A stretch of 64,000 bases of DNA from Bisporella sp. PMI_857 (lineage: Eukaryota; Ascomycota; Leotiomycetes; Helotiales; Helotiaceae): assembly GCA_021307315.1 (NCBI GenBank), contig JAJSPD010000004.1, positions 930,001-994,000 of the forward strand. Direction: 5' to 3'. The notes beneath the pieces are model-generated. The model ran no database searches. It saw nothing but the letters and a program-made list of their open reading frames with translations, and was not told the DNA's origin. Shown here piece by piece: positions 46,001-55,906 of this stretch (position 1 is its first letter; each line of letters opens with the position of its first letter). Made by a program: the position numbers and the translations under genes.

Positions 46001-48730
46001 TCCGTTCCTACGGGCTCTTCAAGAGGCTCAGATTCGCGTCGAGTCATTGCACCACATACTGTATCTCATCTGATTCCTGAGCAAGTAGCTGGAATGGTTT
46101 TCGATCGAGAACGGAATATCTGGTTCAAGAGCAAGACTATCGGTGGCAATGGCGAACAACGGAACTTTCTCCCTTCAGATGATGATGATCCATTTGGGGA
46201 TATCCCCGATTTATCGGTTGACGAGACTCAAGAGCGATTGCGGCTTAAGGCAGTTGCTGCGAAACAGATGGAGAAAGAGAGATATATGGAAGCCCACACC
46301 AGCGAGATCTTCGCCCGTCCCAAACCATATACAGAGGAGGCTGAACGCCGTGCATCCAAAAACCCTGCGCAAGATTTTCCGTCGTTGGAGGCTACGAGAA
46401 TCAATCACAAATCTGATAACACCAACACAGGAACGATAGCCATGGAAGAAGATGGCCTTGAATCACCAATAGGTATACAACAGACTACGAATATCAGACA
46501 AACCATCCATCTCAGCAAATCTACTAAAACACAGATCGCGGAAGAAGTTGAAAGAGAAATCTCAATTAATGAGGATCGCGTCAACTCAGCAAGCCCAAAA
46601 CGCAGACGGAACGTAACAATAACTTTTTCATCTCCGATTGCATCAATTAGGCAGATGTCTCCTCCGATGTCCCCTTATCGAGATGACGGTGAATCTGCAA
46701 ATCCAGCCAGTAAACATAGCCAATATGAAGATGAATCGGACGGAGAATTTGGTAACGATAGTGTATTGGCTTGTAAAGAACGTAGCAAGGGAAGCCACAC
46801 TCCTTCGTCAACTCGCGCTTCGCTTCGAGGTGCCTCTCGTCGTATATCCATAGGTGGTCATACCTTCTCAACACGTCCAATTTCGCGCATTGATGAACGG
46901 GATGAGGAAACGTTTGATTACCAGCAGCATGAGGAACATCATAGTAGCATCAGTGTACTTGTCTCGACACCCGGTCAATCTAGGAAGATTTCTACCATGG
47001 TGATCAGTACACCTCAGCCATCACATGAAATTGGCACCTTAGAGTTGACGCCCATGTCAGACTTCACTATGAATCAAAAGGACTCACCTTTCGGAATGGA
47101 TGTCAGTTATGTTGCTGGAGGGCAGCGCTACCTCGCAGGTACTAATTCAAGGAGCACTCTCTCGCTATCGATTAAGCAACTAGTGGAAAAGATCACAGAG
47201 GTTGAGCCTTTTGAGCCTTATTGGGAGTCAATGAAGCGAATGAACTTGGAGAGCAAAAAATTGTCTAGCTTACACAAACTCGATGAGTTCTGCGAAAAAT
47301 TGGAAGAACTCAATGTCTCGAAGAACCAAATTAGCCAGCTCAATGGCGCTCCGCGGAGTGTTCGACATCTCTCCATCACTCATAACTACCTTTCGGATCT
47401 GACGGCATGGGGCCACTTGAGCAATTTGCAGTATGTAGACGTATCGAACAATGATCTGGAAAGTCTATCTGCATTCAGCACCCTTGTGCACTTGCGAGGC
47501 CTTCGGGCTGATAACAATAAAATCAAGACCCTTACTGGGATTACGAATCTAGATGGACTCCTGAGCTTACGCTTGCGAGGAAATTTGATTGATTCCATTG
47601 ACTTTCAAGGAACGAGACTACATCGATTGTCGACGCTTGATCTCAACGATAACCAAATAGTCAATATCCAGAATCTCCATCAACTATGTGCCTTAACAAC
47701 GCTGAGCCTTGAAGATAATAAGCTCACGATGTTCAGCATTGATCAAACTCAGAAACTTGAGAGTCTGAAGTATCTGAAGTTGGGCGAGAACTTTCTTCAA
47801 TCCATTGACGTCAGTCAATTGCCTAACTTACGAGTTCTATATCTTGATCGCAATCGCCTTGGTAAAATTTCCGGTCTGCTCAGAACGAAATACCTTGATA
47901 GCCTTTCTGTTCGGGAGCAGCGTGATGCTGTTCTTAACACGTCTTTTCTTTCCGAGGCATTCGAAGTCCGCAAGCTATTTTTGTCCGGTAATCTTCTAGA
48001 GAACTTCAACCCTCGCGCCAACTTTCTCAATCTGCAATACTTAGAACTCGCTAATTGTGGCTTGGAATCGTTACCTATTGAGTTTGGACAAATGTTTCCA
48101 AACGCTCGAGTCTTGAACCTAAATTATAATGCATTGAAGGGTATTGAGTCTCTTTTTGGCATTGTTCGCCTTAAGAAACTTTACCTAGCTGGCAATAGAT
48201 TATCAACAGTGAGGAAGACTGTAGACGTTATTGAAGAGTTTCCCACGCTGAGATCTCTCGACCTTAGAAACAATCCTATCAACATCGGATTCTACCCACC
48301 ACATTTAGAAACGCAGCTAGTGAAGCACGATGCTTCCACATTTGATGACATTGCCCATATTGGGCCTTTTGCGCTCGTTAGATCTGATGAGCAAAGAGAT
48401 AAAGAATATTCATCACGTCTGGATAAGGGCACCAAGATGTTGAGAAGAGTCTACGAGATGATGATGTTAAGTGCATGTGCACGTCTTAAGACATTTGATG
48501 GTCTAGAAGTGGACCGCATTGTCTTGAAGACCCGTGATGAGGTATGGGAGTGTTTGGTGAGAGCAGGTATTTTGAAGGGTGAAATGCCTCCATCTCCACC
48601 GGTCGCAAAAAAATCCCCTGTGCAAGTCACTGTCGTTCCGCCTACGCCAGAAAAGAACGCAAATGCAGAAGTCGAGACGAGATCAACGGTGGATACGCCT
48701 CCAAAAAGATGGTGGCGCCGAGAAACATAG
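43013..48730 (+). CDS. CDC11: Septation-initiation/mitotic-exit network scaffold Cdc11/Nud1
   Basis: Spindle-pole-body scaffold that anchors the SIN/MEN kinase cascade (with Sid4 in fission yeast; the budding-yeast ortholog is Nud1; snaD in Aspergillus nidulans). A single exon of 1905 codons starts at ATG 43013 (MDHAWLDSLSEDW). The first ~1350 residues are disordered, Ser/Thr/Pro-rich with many SP/TP sites, and contain a conserved short block GTPEWKRRLL at about residue 133, as in other Cdc11 proteins. Leucine-rich repeats of the SDS22 type run from about 1400 to 1770 (LEELNVSKNQISQL, LRGLRADNNKIKTL, LSTLDLNDNQIVNI, LKKLYLAGNRLSTV). After them come the characteristic SVREQRDAVL...FEVRKLFLSGN segment and an LRR-cap-like region with LDLRNNPINIGFYPP. 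Very long but consistent with filamentous-fungal orthologs. Confidence 0.9.
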   Translation: MDHAWLDSLSEDWISQPRSAGSPVPSLPSFSRSTSSTTSNLRTSISRIPKFDSQKQSWVTPHDSSNPLGERSPSENNIPSSQRAARGQSKVQEELSDLTRGRPARRASTSTIASSLCHTVQHKSLSLSPKKGTPGTPEWKRRLLHGDIAYGEQRDLFAPAGLENIFRPPSSQPSSPQKFTDNVAEEESIMLSSPPAHDHVRIAQDIHKVGDENGSSQPKTMKYTLVDDDFSDFSTNDLSYGSNFRLSMKGQPRNDRARTLSQQTLPLSFTRNRDGMKRADRVISGQSDLRNEGLSPIYVSRHNTVGGMVDDTALDLSATELHDRLENIRENATPEFENNDTNNNNSSQVLPADVTNETEDYAHNGRFVNLRRGGHSQEGSFHQRMLSSTSLPVIDESAMLPEESMQASTPKQLPNIRKTRTSTDLPEADATATPSNIPQTPNPSPVRNGEKEQKSSAGSPLKLFGTHDTFTNQTLLRRLSQFEENFDGDDGESVSVSGQDSINWESNEAFVAQSSPQKVSQLAQINKAQISFPVAAFGKGDLDNYEFSEEYSYESSNENSQDENKENISLSVPEPRRPSSSKLQVNPSLNVEKVIEHRRTKIAKTIGVVTTINTHETNPSTPISEKSFNSASPALQTLEEAKTPRRGNGDSEGKRLAKSPLKYPTPKRRRTLQSVESEESVISKDGSQQDSLRETHLQIQSVLGKKRKDAKHDNDQQLANPKVLALRQILRPRTPTPSQRSSVQRERAPLQELDLASTDRARLLQEQKIAMVQAELDATEPLKIPTALGISQVMLDESRKGSITTQDFLDEAKMIMAGIRGKARPNGGLRSVEESESENDRNASMGTDVPQSDDVEDSYQESTREPFSRPPSREGPPIPRQPVKQQDPALLDHLRKYEEMSDMDDIIASSMKSIALAKDAAKEAEEAGRTVEATISRASGRFLDENVESDPPNIRITESSEMQRKRKHSSSSIPNSDDNQEFPSRGSTTSSNQSTRSVPTGSSRGSDSRRVIAPHTVSHLIPEQVAGMVFDRERNIWFKSKTIGGNGEQRNFLPSDDDDPFGDIPDLSVDETQERLRLKAVAAKQMEKERYMEAHTSEIFARPKPYTEEAERRASKNPAQDFPSLEATRINHKSDNTNTGTIAMEEDGLESPIGIQQTTNIRQTIHLSKSTKTQIAEEVEREISINEDRVNSASPKRRRNVTITFSSPIASIRQMSPPMSPYRDDGESANPASKHSQYEDESDGEFGNDSVLACKERSKGSHTPSSTRASLRGASRRISIGGHTFSTRPISRIDERDEETFDYQQHEEHHSSISVLVSTPGQSRKISTMVISTPQPSHEIGTLELTPMSDFTMNQKDSPFGMDVSYVAGGQRYLAGTNSRSTLSLSIKQLVEKITEVEPFEPYWESMKRMNLESKKLSSLHKLDEFCEKLEELNVSKNQISQLNGAPRSVRHLSITHNYLSDLTAWGHLSNLQYVDVSNNDLESLSAFSTLVHLRGLRADNNKIKTLTGITNLDGLLSLRLRGNLIDSIDFQGTRLHRLSTLDLNDNQIVNIQNLHQLCALTTLSLEDNKLTMFSIDQTQKLESLKYLKLGENFLQSIDVSQLPNLRVLYLDRNRLGKISGLLRTKYLDSLSVREQRDAVLNTSFLSEAFEVRKLFLSGNLLENFNPRANFLNLQYLELANCGLESLPIEFGQMFPNARVLNLNYNALKGIESLFGIVRLKKLYLAGNRLSTVRKTVDVIEEFPTLRSLDLRNNPINIGFYPPHLETQLVKHDASTFDDIAHIGPFALVRSDEQRDKEYSSRLDKGTKMLRRVYEMMMLSACARLKTFDGLEVDRIVLKTRDEVWECLVRAGILKGEMPPSPPVAKKSPVQVTVVPPTPEKNANAEVETRSTVDTPPKRWWRRET

Positions 48731-49355
48731 TTTGGAATTTGAATTTTACGATCAAACGAGATAGTGGGATAAGCATGGTGTTGGGGTAAATCTTGTATAA
48801 TAGCTCGGAGTTTGGGCAGGCTGCATTGCATAGGAGTTTTAATGTATATGGTCTAGCTCGAGCATAAGGAATGACCGAATGACCGAATGATACTTGGGTG
48901 ATGCCCCAAATATATTTATTCAACATATCATACCGTGATTGCTCACCATGTAGATGCGACTGCTGATCTCTTTTACGCAAGGAAGCATTCTCAGATCAAA
49001 AAGACAAGGCTCCTCTATGGGATCATTGGCGCGGATCAGGCAATGAGATCTGAGTATATTTTCTCACAAGGCCGAAAGCCTTTTCAAAGGTCCCAGTGAG
49101 TGTCGGTGACAACTATGTACCATCATTAATTAAAGAGCCTCATGATAAAACTAGGCTTTATGCTAGTTAGGAACCGATGAGTTCTCTCCTATTCGGATTT
49201 CTCGGCTAAAGCTTAGCTAAACCCAGTGATGTATTATTGTAAGTAGTTTGGAAGGACAGGCATAATTGCGGCGTAGCACCGATCTCTATGTCACCATCTT
49301 TCCCCTCCCAACCTTCACTCAAACCCATTGTTGCGGTTACAATATAACTTTAACC
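48731..49355. other. Intergenic, nothing recognised
   Basis: 3' region of CDC11 and 5' region of the GPI-protein gene. A short triple repeat of AATGACCG occurs near 48880. No coding frame with motifs. Confidence 0.5.
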
Positions 49356-50832
49356 ATGTTCTTTATGTTTGCAGGGTGGCTATTGCAGGTCGCAGCCGTA
49401 GTGGCGCAACAGCCATTAAGGTTCACTATGGACATCGCATCTCCTGCACCCATACCTGGACAACCATACGCGATCACATGGACGGGTGGCGAGGCAAGCG
49501 GAGCGATTTATATCTCACTGAATGGCTATTTTGAACTCACGCCAAATCAGGATATCATTTATTCCAGGGACGATATTCTATGTGAGTCTCCTACGTTTAG
49601 AAAGCATATGATGGGGTAGGATGGGGAGACGCTAATAATGATGGCCAGCAAGCGCGCCGAATAATGGGTCTTGGACTTATAATATTCCATTGAACATTCG
49701 CGCTGGGAGACACTCTTTTAGTATTGGAATTAATCCGATCTTATGGTCTGAGTAAGTAATTCCTAGGATTCCGGATATTTCTTTGCGATGAGAAGCCGCC
49801 TGCGCAATATACAGTAGATATATGTTGATTTGGCATTGTGTAGCACCACCCCTATTTGGAGGATTGACTCATCTCAGACATCTTTTGTTGCCCCAGCACC
49901 ATCGGCTACTGTTCAAGGAAGTTCTTTCAGCTGGAATGGATGTGGTTTGCCTCCGATTCCAGATTACACGTGAGAAGGAGTTCTAGGTAGATGGTCAAGC
50001 ACGAGTTAATTTGAAGCAGATACACTGGCTATCAGCCGCCTTGTACAGTTACTACTAATGGACATCTCACGACTATCTACCCTTTAGCTCCAGCGTCCAT
50101 CAGTTCTTTGTGGTTCGCCAGCAACTCTGTTGCTGCTGCCAGCTCATCATCAAAAATCACATCTAGTATTGCCACCAATTCCAATACAGCACTCGCCTCA
50201 GGTATCTTTGCACAAGCGCTGCAATGCCCGAATCCCGTCACACCAAGTACGACCAAAATCCTTTCTGGCGGTGTCACAACTATTATTTCTCTTGTGGCTT
50301 GCTCGACTGGTGTGAGCGCAGGTAATGCGTTGAATGGCAATGCGCAAGGTGTATGTCATGCGAGTGGCGATACTACGTTTTCGGTGTCTCGATCATATAG
50401 CGTCTGCTGTCCAAATGGGTGGGCAACTACCCCGTTGGTTAAAAATCTATTTTGTTACACTGCTATCGCTGGAGGAGACGTCGAGAAGCGAGCCGTTACC
50501 AAGACTCGTAAGTTTATTCCAGATTTTGTCACTTTCTTACTGGTAAATGAAGATGACTTGATGACGCACGTTTAGTCCCGGGCGAATCTGTGAGAATAGA
50601 CGGAATTGCTTTTGCTAGAGCCGGTGTTGTCACAGATGGGTCAACAGCCACTGGAAGCTCTTCTAACATGCAGGTGATATCAATGCCTGTGACTACCACA
50701 TCTGTTGGTGGTACCGGCGCTTCTGGGACAAGTACAGTAAACTCAAGCATGACGACTGGTGGAACCCACAAACTTAATACCAATGTCCAAGTCATGCTTG
50801 GAATGATTGGACTTCTTTACATAATGATTTAA
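49356..50832 (+). CDS. Secreted GPI-anchored cell-wall protein, Kre9/Knh1-like N-terminus
   Basis: Probable cell-surface protein of the Ser/Thr-rich GPI class, function unknown. Five exons joined by introns 49582-49648, 49752-49843, 49970-50019 and 50508-50575 give 399 residues. Signal peptide MFFMFAGWLLQVAAVVAQ; then an Ig-like Kre9/Knh1-type domain (PIPGQPYAITWTGG, LNIRAGRHSFSIGI). A cysteine-containing middle part includes YQPPCTVTT, ALQCPNPV and YSVCCPNGW. A dibasic VEKRAV near residue 308 is a possible Kex2 cleavage site. The C-terminal part is Ser/Thr/Gly-rich and ends in a hydrophobic tail (VQVMLGMIGLLYIMI), as expected for a GPI-attachment signal. All five exons are needed to keep frame, and the junctions are canonical. 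Confidence 0.85.
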
Positions 50833-51716
50833 TCCATAATTCAAGATCAGTGGACTCAGGCAAGGTATTTAAGTTGTCACTCTCAATCTACTTCTGCAAA
50901 TCAATGATGGAAGCTTTCTCAACTCAGGTTATGAAATATTCTCAATATAGAGTCTGCACATGAAGGACACAAAACACGGATATCACCACAACACATCGAA
51001 AAGAGCAAGCATTTAAATCAGAAATAACTACCATTTCACACTACAGTTCGAAAATTAACCGAGAGGCGCTCAGGGGTGACATTTTTGATAGCGCTATATG
51101 ACCATTTTTTTCTCCATTATCTTGATATTTCAGCCTTCATTTCTCTAGAATATTAGCGAGTTTGTCTCTCCACTACTTAATCATCAATACATACAGATAT
51201 AAAACAGAATAGAAATGGCTCTCAAAATTTTGTGAGAGCCATTGCTGTCATGTGACCTTGAAATTGAAGTCTGACATCCTCCACCTAAATGGCTAGAGCA
51301 CATCCCTAAATTAGTCGATCAACAAGGAAACATTTTAATCGTCTACATTAACGTAATTTCAACAAGTGCAGCAGTTTGTACGCGAATGTTTCAGCGTAGA
51401 GCAATGCTCCTAACGTCATAGGGCTATGGCACCGTCACGGTACGTAAAGCTCAAGGATGGTCAGACCGCGGTCCACCCGTAGGATTTCACCTGCCATGGA
51501 TCTACAATTTACAGAGGTAACGTTCTCCCTAAGCCCGGTAAAGGGCGATCGTACAAAAGTTATCACAGCCGCCTTTCTCCAAAATGTTCCTTTCATCTGA
51601 TTCCCATGGAATGGATGCGTTGGTGTGCTGGCTTTACAGGAAACAACTCGGCTAGTATTCAGACGGTCTTTACTGAAATAACGAAATCCGGCAATATGGC
51701 AGGAGGGGTATATAAC
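50833..51716. other. Intergenic, nothing recognised
   Basis: Between the GPI protein and the GH43 gene. The GH43 frame is open back to ATG 51606, so 51606-51716 could be coding if an upstream start is used. No other feature. Confidence 0.5.
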
Positions 51717-53228
51717 ATGGTAACATCTGTTAGCCTCGTGGCTGTCATGATGATAACCTGTACCTCTGCACTTTCTCCCCCGCCCAGACAGGTCGCCAAA
51801 CCGGATCTCACAACGTCTGAGGCCGGGAATCCATTCGTAGATGGCTGGTACGCAGATCCAGATACGGAAATATACAATGGTCTGTATTGGGTATACCCAA
51901 CAGCGTCCTATGAGTACGGCGAGCAAACCTACCTAGACGCCTTCTCCTCCCCAGATCTCATCAACTGGACCAAGCATCCAAACGTCCTAACCAGAGCGGA
52001 TGTTTCGTGGGTTCGAGGGGCCTTGTGGGCCCCAGCTCCTATCTCTAGGAATGGAAAATATTACCTCTACTTTGGAGCAAATGATCTCCAGGTTGATGAT
52101 CCTGCAAATGGTATTCTGGGTGGTATCGGTGTTGCAGTGGCGGATAAGCCAGGGGGCCCATATGTCGACGCAATCGGCAAACCGTTGATTGGTAATTTCC
52201 ACAACGGCGCACAGCCAATTGATCAAGATGTCTTCATCGATGATGTAGATGGACAGGCTTATATCTATTACGGCGGATGGTCACATGCCAACGTCGCGAA
52301 ATTGAATGAAGATATGATCTCCCTAGGAACGTTTGATGACGGGCAGACGTTCAAAGAGATCACCCCAGAGAACTATGTTGAGGGTTCGCAGATATTTAAG
52401 AGGAATGGGAAGTACTACTTCATGTGGTCGGAAGGTGGGTGGACGGGGCCTGATTACTCTGTATCCTACGCCATAGCTGATTCTCCCCTCGGCCCATTTG
52501 AGCGTATTGCGAAGATCCTGCAGCAGAACAGCGCGGTTGCAAAGGGAAGCGGACATAACAGCGTGGTCCATGTGCCTGATACGGATATTTGGTACATCTT
52601 CTACCATCGCCGACCATTGAGCGAGACGGTCGGGAATCACCGCGTGCTTGCGTATGATCGACTATATTTTAACGACGACGGGACGATTGCCTCTGTGAAG
52701 ATGCTGGTGAAGGATAATTTTGCAGACGGTAACATGGTTGGCTGGAGAACTTATGATGGAGACTGGTCCGTTGCTAATAAGCTTCTGACTGCTAAGAGTT
52801 CTGCTGGTGGCAAGGCGGTGCTGGATACGAATTTCACGGACTTAATCTTTGATGCTACAGTCACGATAACACAAGCGACGTGGACGACTGGCGATGCCGG
52901 TCTGGTCTTCCGTGCGACGAATCTGGGTAGTGGAATGGATGCCTATAGTGGTTACTATGCCGGCATCTCTCCTAGTGGTCGCATTGTTCTAGGCAAGGCC
53001 GATTCCGGAAGCTGGGCGGTCCTCAAGGAGGTTGCCTTCACTGTTGCTTTGAATAAACAGTATTCAGTCAGAGTATCGGCAATAGCTTCTGAGATCAGGG
53101 TCTTTGTGGATGATCTGAATTCTGCGAAGATTATAGTCAGTGACTCAACGTTTACAAGTGGAGCAGATGGTGTTAGAGTCTTTCAGACTTCTGCTTCTTT
53201 TGGGAATGTATCTGTTGCAGAGTCATGA
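51717..53228 (+). CDS. Secreted glycoside hydrolase family 43 with C-terminal beta-sandwich
   Basis: Extracellular arabinan/xylan-side-chain hydrolase by family (arabinofuranosidase, arabinanase or xylosidase). ATG 51717 is chosen because it begins a clean signal peptide (MVTSVSLVAVMMITCTSALS); in-frame ATGs at 51696 and 51606 would bury it. The five-bladed propeller residues are visible: catalytic base Asp-47 in GWYADPD, the modulating Asp in QPIDQDVFID, and the acid Glu in EGSQIFKRNGKYYFMWSEG. HNSVVHVPDTDIWYIFYHRR is also typical of GH43. After about residue 330 a second all-beta domain follows (DGDWSVANKLLTAKSSAGG, GLVFRATN, YYAGISPSGRI), resembling LamG/CBM66-type modules. Single exon, 503 residues, intact. 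Confidence 0.9.
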   Translation: MVTSVSLVAVMMITCTSALSPPPRQVAKPDLTTSEAGNPFVDGWYADPDTEIYNGLYWVYPTASYEYGEQTYLDAFSSPDLINWTKHPNVLTRADVSWVRGALWAPAPISRNGKYYLYFGANDLQVDDPANGILGGIGVAVADKPGGPYVDAIGKPLIGNFHNGAQPIDQDVFIDDVDGQAYIYYGGWSHANVAKLNEDMISLGTFDDGQTFKEITPENYVEGSQIFKRNGKYYFMWSEGGWTGPDYSVSYAIADSPLGPFERIAKILQQNSAVAKGSGHNSVVHVPDTDIWYIFYHRRPLSETVGNHRVLAYDRLYFNDDGTIASVKMLVKDNFADGNMVGWRTYDGDWSVANKLLTAKSSAGGKAVLDTNFTDLIFDATVTITQATWTTGDAGLVFRATNLGSGMDAYSGYYAGISPSGRIVLGKADSGSWAVLKEVAFTVALNKQYSVRVSAIASEIRVFVDDLNSAKIIVSDSTFTSGADGVRVFQTSASFGNVSVAES

Positions 53229-53433
53229 GTAGTTAAAATGTAAATAGTTATTTATATACCAACGAGAAGGGCTAGTAATATCCTCTAGTAAAGAGCAACT
53301 TAATTCGATGCGGACTGTCAATAATCAAAATTGTGTAAAGACTGCATGTACATATTGTATTGAGCCTCTGCATTGGATGCTTCTTTTGGAACTTCATTCA
53401 CACTATAATAAGCTATACTATAGTAAGTGGAAC

Positions 53434-55341
53434 TCATAATACTTTGACCTGAGTCCACTCGGTGACTCCTACCCCTAAATTCAGTCCATTCTTTGCCCAC
53501 CATCGCTTAACAGCATCTTCCTGACTCTGATTACCTACGCTGTCCTCTAGAGCTTCCTCGATATCACAAGTTTTGTATTCCACTTTGGCGCTCGGCCGCC
53601 CATCGATACCATTACTGTAGTGTTTCCACCACTCTAGGACCGCAACATGCCCGTTTTTAGTAGGCTGCACCAAGACTTGGTTGTCAAAAACCATCTTGTC
53701 GCCCTTTAGCTCTCGCCATACATCTAACACCGCCACATGGCCTTGCTGGGATGCCACTTTAGCTACGGACTCGGAGTACGAGATTGGAATGCCAGAGTCG
53801 TCCCACCAGCGCACTACTAGCGGTTGATTATTTTGCGCGGCTGCCAACAAGGATTTACCGGGCTTCAGCCGAAGGGCAGGCTGAGTTTCAGGCGATAACG
53901 ACGTTTGAGAATCTGACGGCGCTGGCAGACCACTCCAATGCCGAGGGTCTGTCTCAACATAATAGCCACCCTGGTGCCTACTTGCTTGCTTCCACCATTC
54001 AAGTACTGCCAGATGCCCTTTCGATGATGCCTGTTCTAGCGCCGATTGAGTATATTTGAGAGGAAGGCCGGATTTCAACCACCAATCTAATACATGTACA
54101 AACCCCGACTTAGATGCGCCATCAATAGCTTCAGCGGTATAGTCCTTCGAGAGAAAAGTTGGAGACGTACGCCACCATTCTAATATTTCCGTCCGACCGT
54201 ATACCGCCGAAGCTTTCGTGGGAAGCAGTTTTTGGCCAAAGGAAGCCCAGAATACGTCTTTGAGATTTGTTTCTAAATAGGTAAGGATGCCTGTGAGACA
54301 AAACTTAATAATGAGTTTCACACATAGGCTTGAGAGATACCGGATGCCTTCTGGAGCCTTTTTCAGTTGCTCAATGATTTTAGGAATCGGTGAAGTTAGT
54401 ATGGTCCATTCTAAGGACCGCATGTATCTGTTTAACTCGTTCAAGGGCCCATCCGATTGGTTGTTCCATTCCTGAGGTTTTGGTAGATTGGTATAGACAT
54501 TTAATGCTTCTGCGACTTCCCAGTCCCCAACATAACCGAATATGAGAGTCCAGACTTCTGGAGGAAGAAGCACATCTGTCTTCATACTCCGCCGTGCCAC
54601 AAGTGCTGCATTTGATGCTGCGACATCAACATCGTGTCCAATAGTCATTAGCTCCGCCTGATTTTTGACAACGTCCACCAGCTCGCTGAAGCCATCCCAG
54701 CCAGTGACAGATTTCGAGGAGCTCTTTTCTTCATAATGCCATAAAATCGGTTGCATCACCCTGACCCATTGCCATTTTCTCCGTATTTTGTTCAATTGTT
54801 TCTTTGTCATCGGATTCTCCCACATCAAAGTCGACATTCCTGGCACCAATAATATTTTCTTCGATACATCCCAGCCCCGTAGAATTTCCAACAGCACACA
54901 ATCGGTTATGCCGTGCAACATTTTTGCGAATGTGTCAGCATCAATGGGTGCAAGTATCAATATATCTGCCCAGTCGCATAGCTCATATGCTTGCTGTCTG
55001 TAGAACTCAATTTGTTGCCTCTCGATTCCCTTTTGTGCTTCATCACTTGCTCGACATGCTCTGAACACCTTATTCTGTAACGTAAGAGTCTCTTGTGATA
55101 GACGGTGCGCGGGATACGTTTCCTCGTCGATAATCGCGCGTGTTTCGATTTTGGGATTCTTTGATAACCGTACTACCAAAGCGAGAGCTTGCGATACATC
55201 CTTTGGCCCATTTGACGCCACCAAGACTCGAAGTTTCTGGGACTCATTGACTCTCATATCGGCTATCGATGAGAAGGACGAAGCCTTTGGAAGGGGCTGT
55301 AACAGAGACGATCGAAGCGCACCTGCTGCCATTATGCTCAT
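53434..55341 (-). CDS. Flavoprotein (HFCD/PPCDC-fold) + F-box-like + ankyrin-like repeat fusion
   Basis: Single-exon gene from ATG 55341 (MSIMAAGALR), 635 residues; the frame reaches 55443 without an earlier ATG. Residues about 37-200 match the flavoprotein fold of phosphopantothenoylcysteine decarboxylase/Hal3 (LRVLVASNG, CDWADILILAPIDADTFAKM, LRGWD, VPGMSTLMWENPMT). Two catalytic positions differ. The His before the IEL-WAD segment aligns to Ala-118, and the Asn of PxMNxxMW is Ser-170. The SANT segment reads DADT. An F-box-like LLPPEVWTLIFGYV lies at about 258-271. The second half has ankyrin-like repeats with a recurring GHxxVLxWW core (HLAVLEWWK, VHVLDWWLKSG, HVAVLEWWKHY). Inferred role: a cofactor- or protein-binding regulator rather than a decarboxylase, perhaps an SCF-type adaptor. 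The C-terminus is complete. Confidence 0.85.
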   Translation of the reverse strand: MSIMAAGALRSSLLQPLPKASSFSSIADMRVNESQKLRVLVASNGPKDVSQALALVVRLSKNPKIETRAIIDEETYPAHRLSQETLTLQNKVFRACRASDEAQKGIERQQIEFYRQQAYELCDWADILILAPIDADTFAKMLHGITDCVLLEILRGWDVSKKILLVPGMSTLMWENPMTKKQLNKIRRKWQWVRVMQPILWHYEEKSSSKSVTGWDGFSELVDVVKNQAELMTIGHDVDVAASNAALVARRSMKTDVLLPPEVWTLIFGYVGDWEVAEALNVYTNLPKPQEWNNQSDGPLNELNRYMRSLEWTILTSPIPKIIEQLKKAPEGIRYLSSLCVKLIIKFCLTGILTYLETNLKDVFWASFGQKLLPTKASAVYGRTEILEWWRTSPTFLSKDYTAEAIDGASKSGFVHVLDWWLKSGLPLKYTQSALEQASSKGHLAVLEWWKQASRHQGGYYVETDPRHWSGLPAPSDSQTSLSPETQPALRLKPGKSLLAAAQNNQPLVVRWWDDSGIPISYSESVAKVASQQGHVAVLDVWRELKGDKMVFDNQVLVQPTKNGHVAVLEWWKHYSNGIDGRPSAKVEYKTCDIEEALEDSVGNQSQEDAVKRWWAKNGLNLGVGVTEWTQVKVL

Positions 55342-55906
55342 GGTGCTTGTAGAATGGATGTGGTTCGAATTTGACAGGCGGTGGCGGGCGATCAGATCCG
55401 TCAAATCCGCTACGATGAGGTAATGGTGGTAATGGCGCGTCACAAAAGCGGGATAAATCTCGATCGAAGTTGGGTGTATCTGAACAACATTTTAATGGAC
55501 GTACATATGCATTGGCACTATACGGGACATCTGACTTATGTGGAGGAGATGTCATGCTAATGATTTTGGAGCCCTACGTACCCCATACCTATACCTTGAC
55601 GACATGCATGAACTCAGCCTTGGCATCCGCCACCCTCCCCGGTCATACCCAAGAAGGTAACTAAGTACGAAATAACAGATATTATCATGAGTATTCATGT
55701 GACTTCAAGGCTTCGCCTAAGGCGATAGGATCCATATGATCCAACCACATAGAAACGAGTTCTTCAGCTTGGCTATGCAAATGGCATGACTGGAGAGCCA
55801 GCTCACTCAATAGCCTGCTATGAACGAGCACATTCAAAGTTACATGTTTTGACAAGTATCTGTGGTGTCTCACTCCTTTAAAAGCCTTTTTCTATTATCT
55901 CATTTC
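55342..55906. other. Intergenic, nothing recognised
   Basis: Upstream of the flavoprotein-fold gene and downstream of RAP1, both on the minus strand. A 62-codon minus-strand frame at 55685-55873 has no recognisable motif and is not called. Confidence 0.5.
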
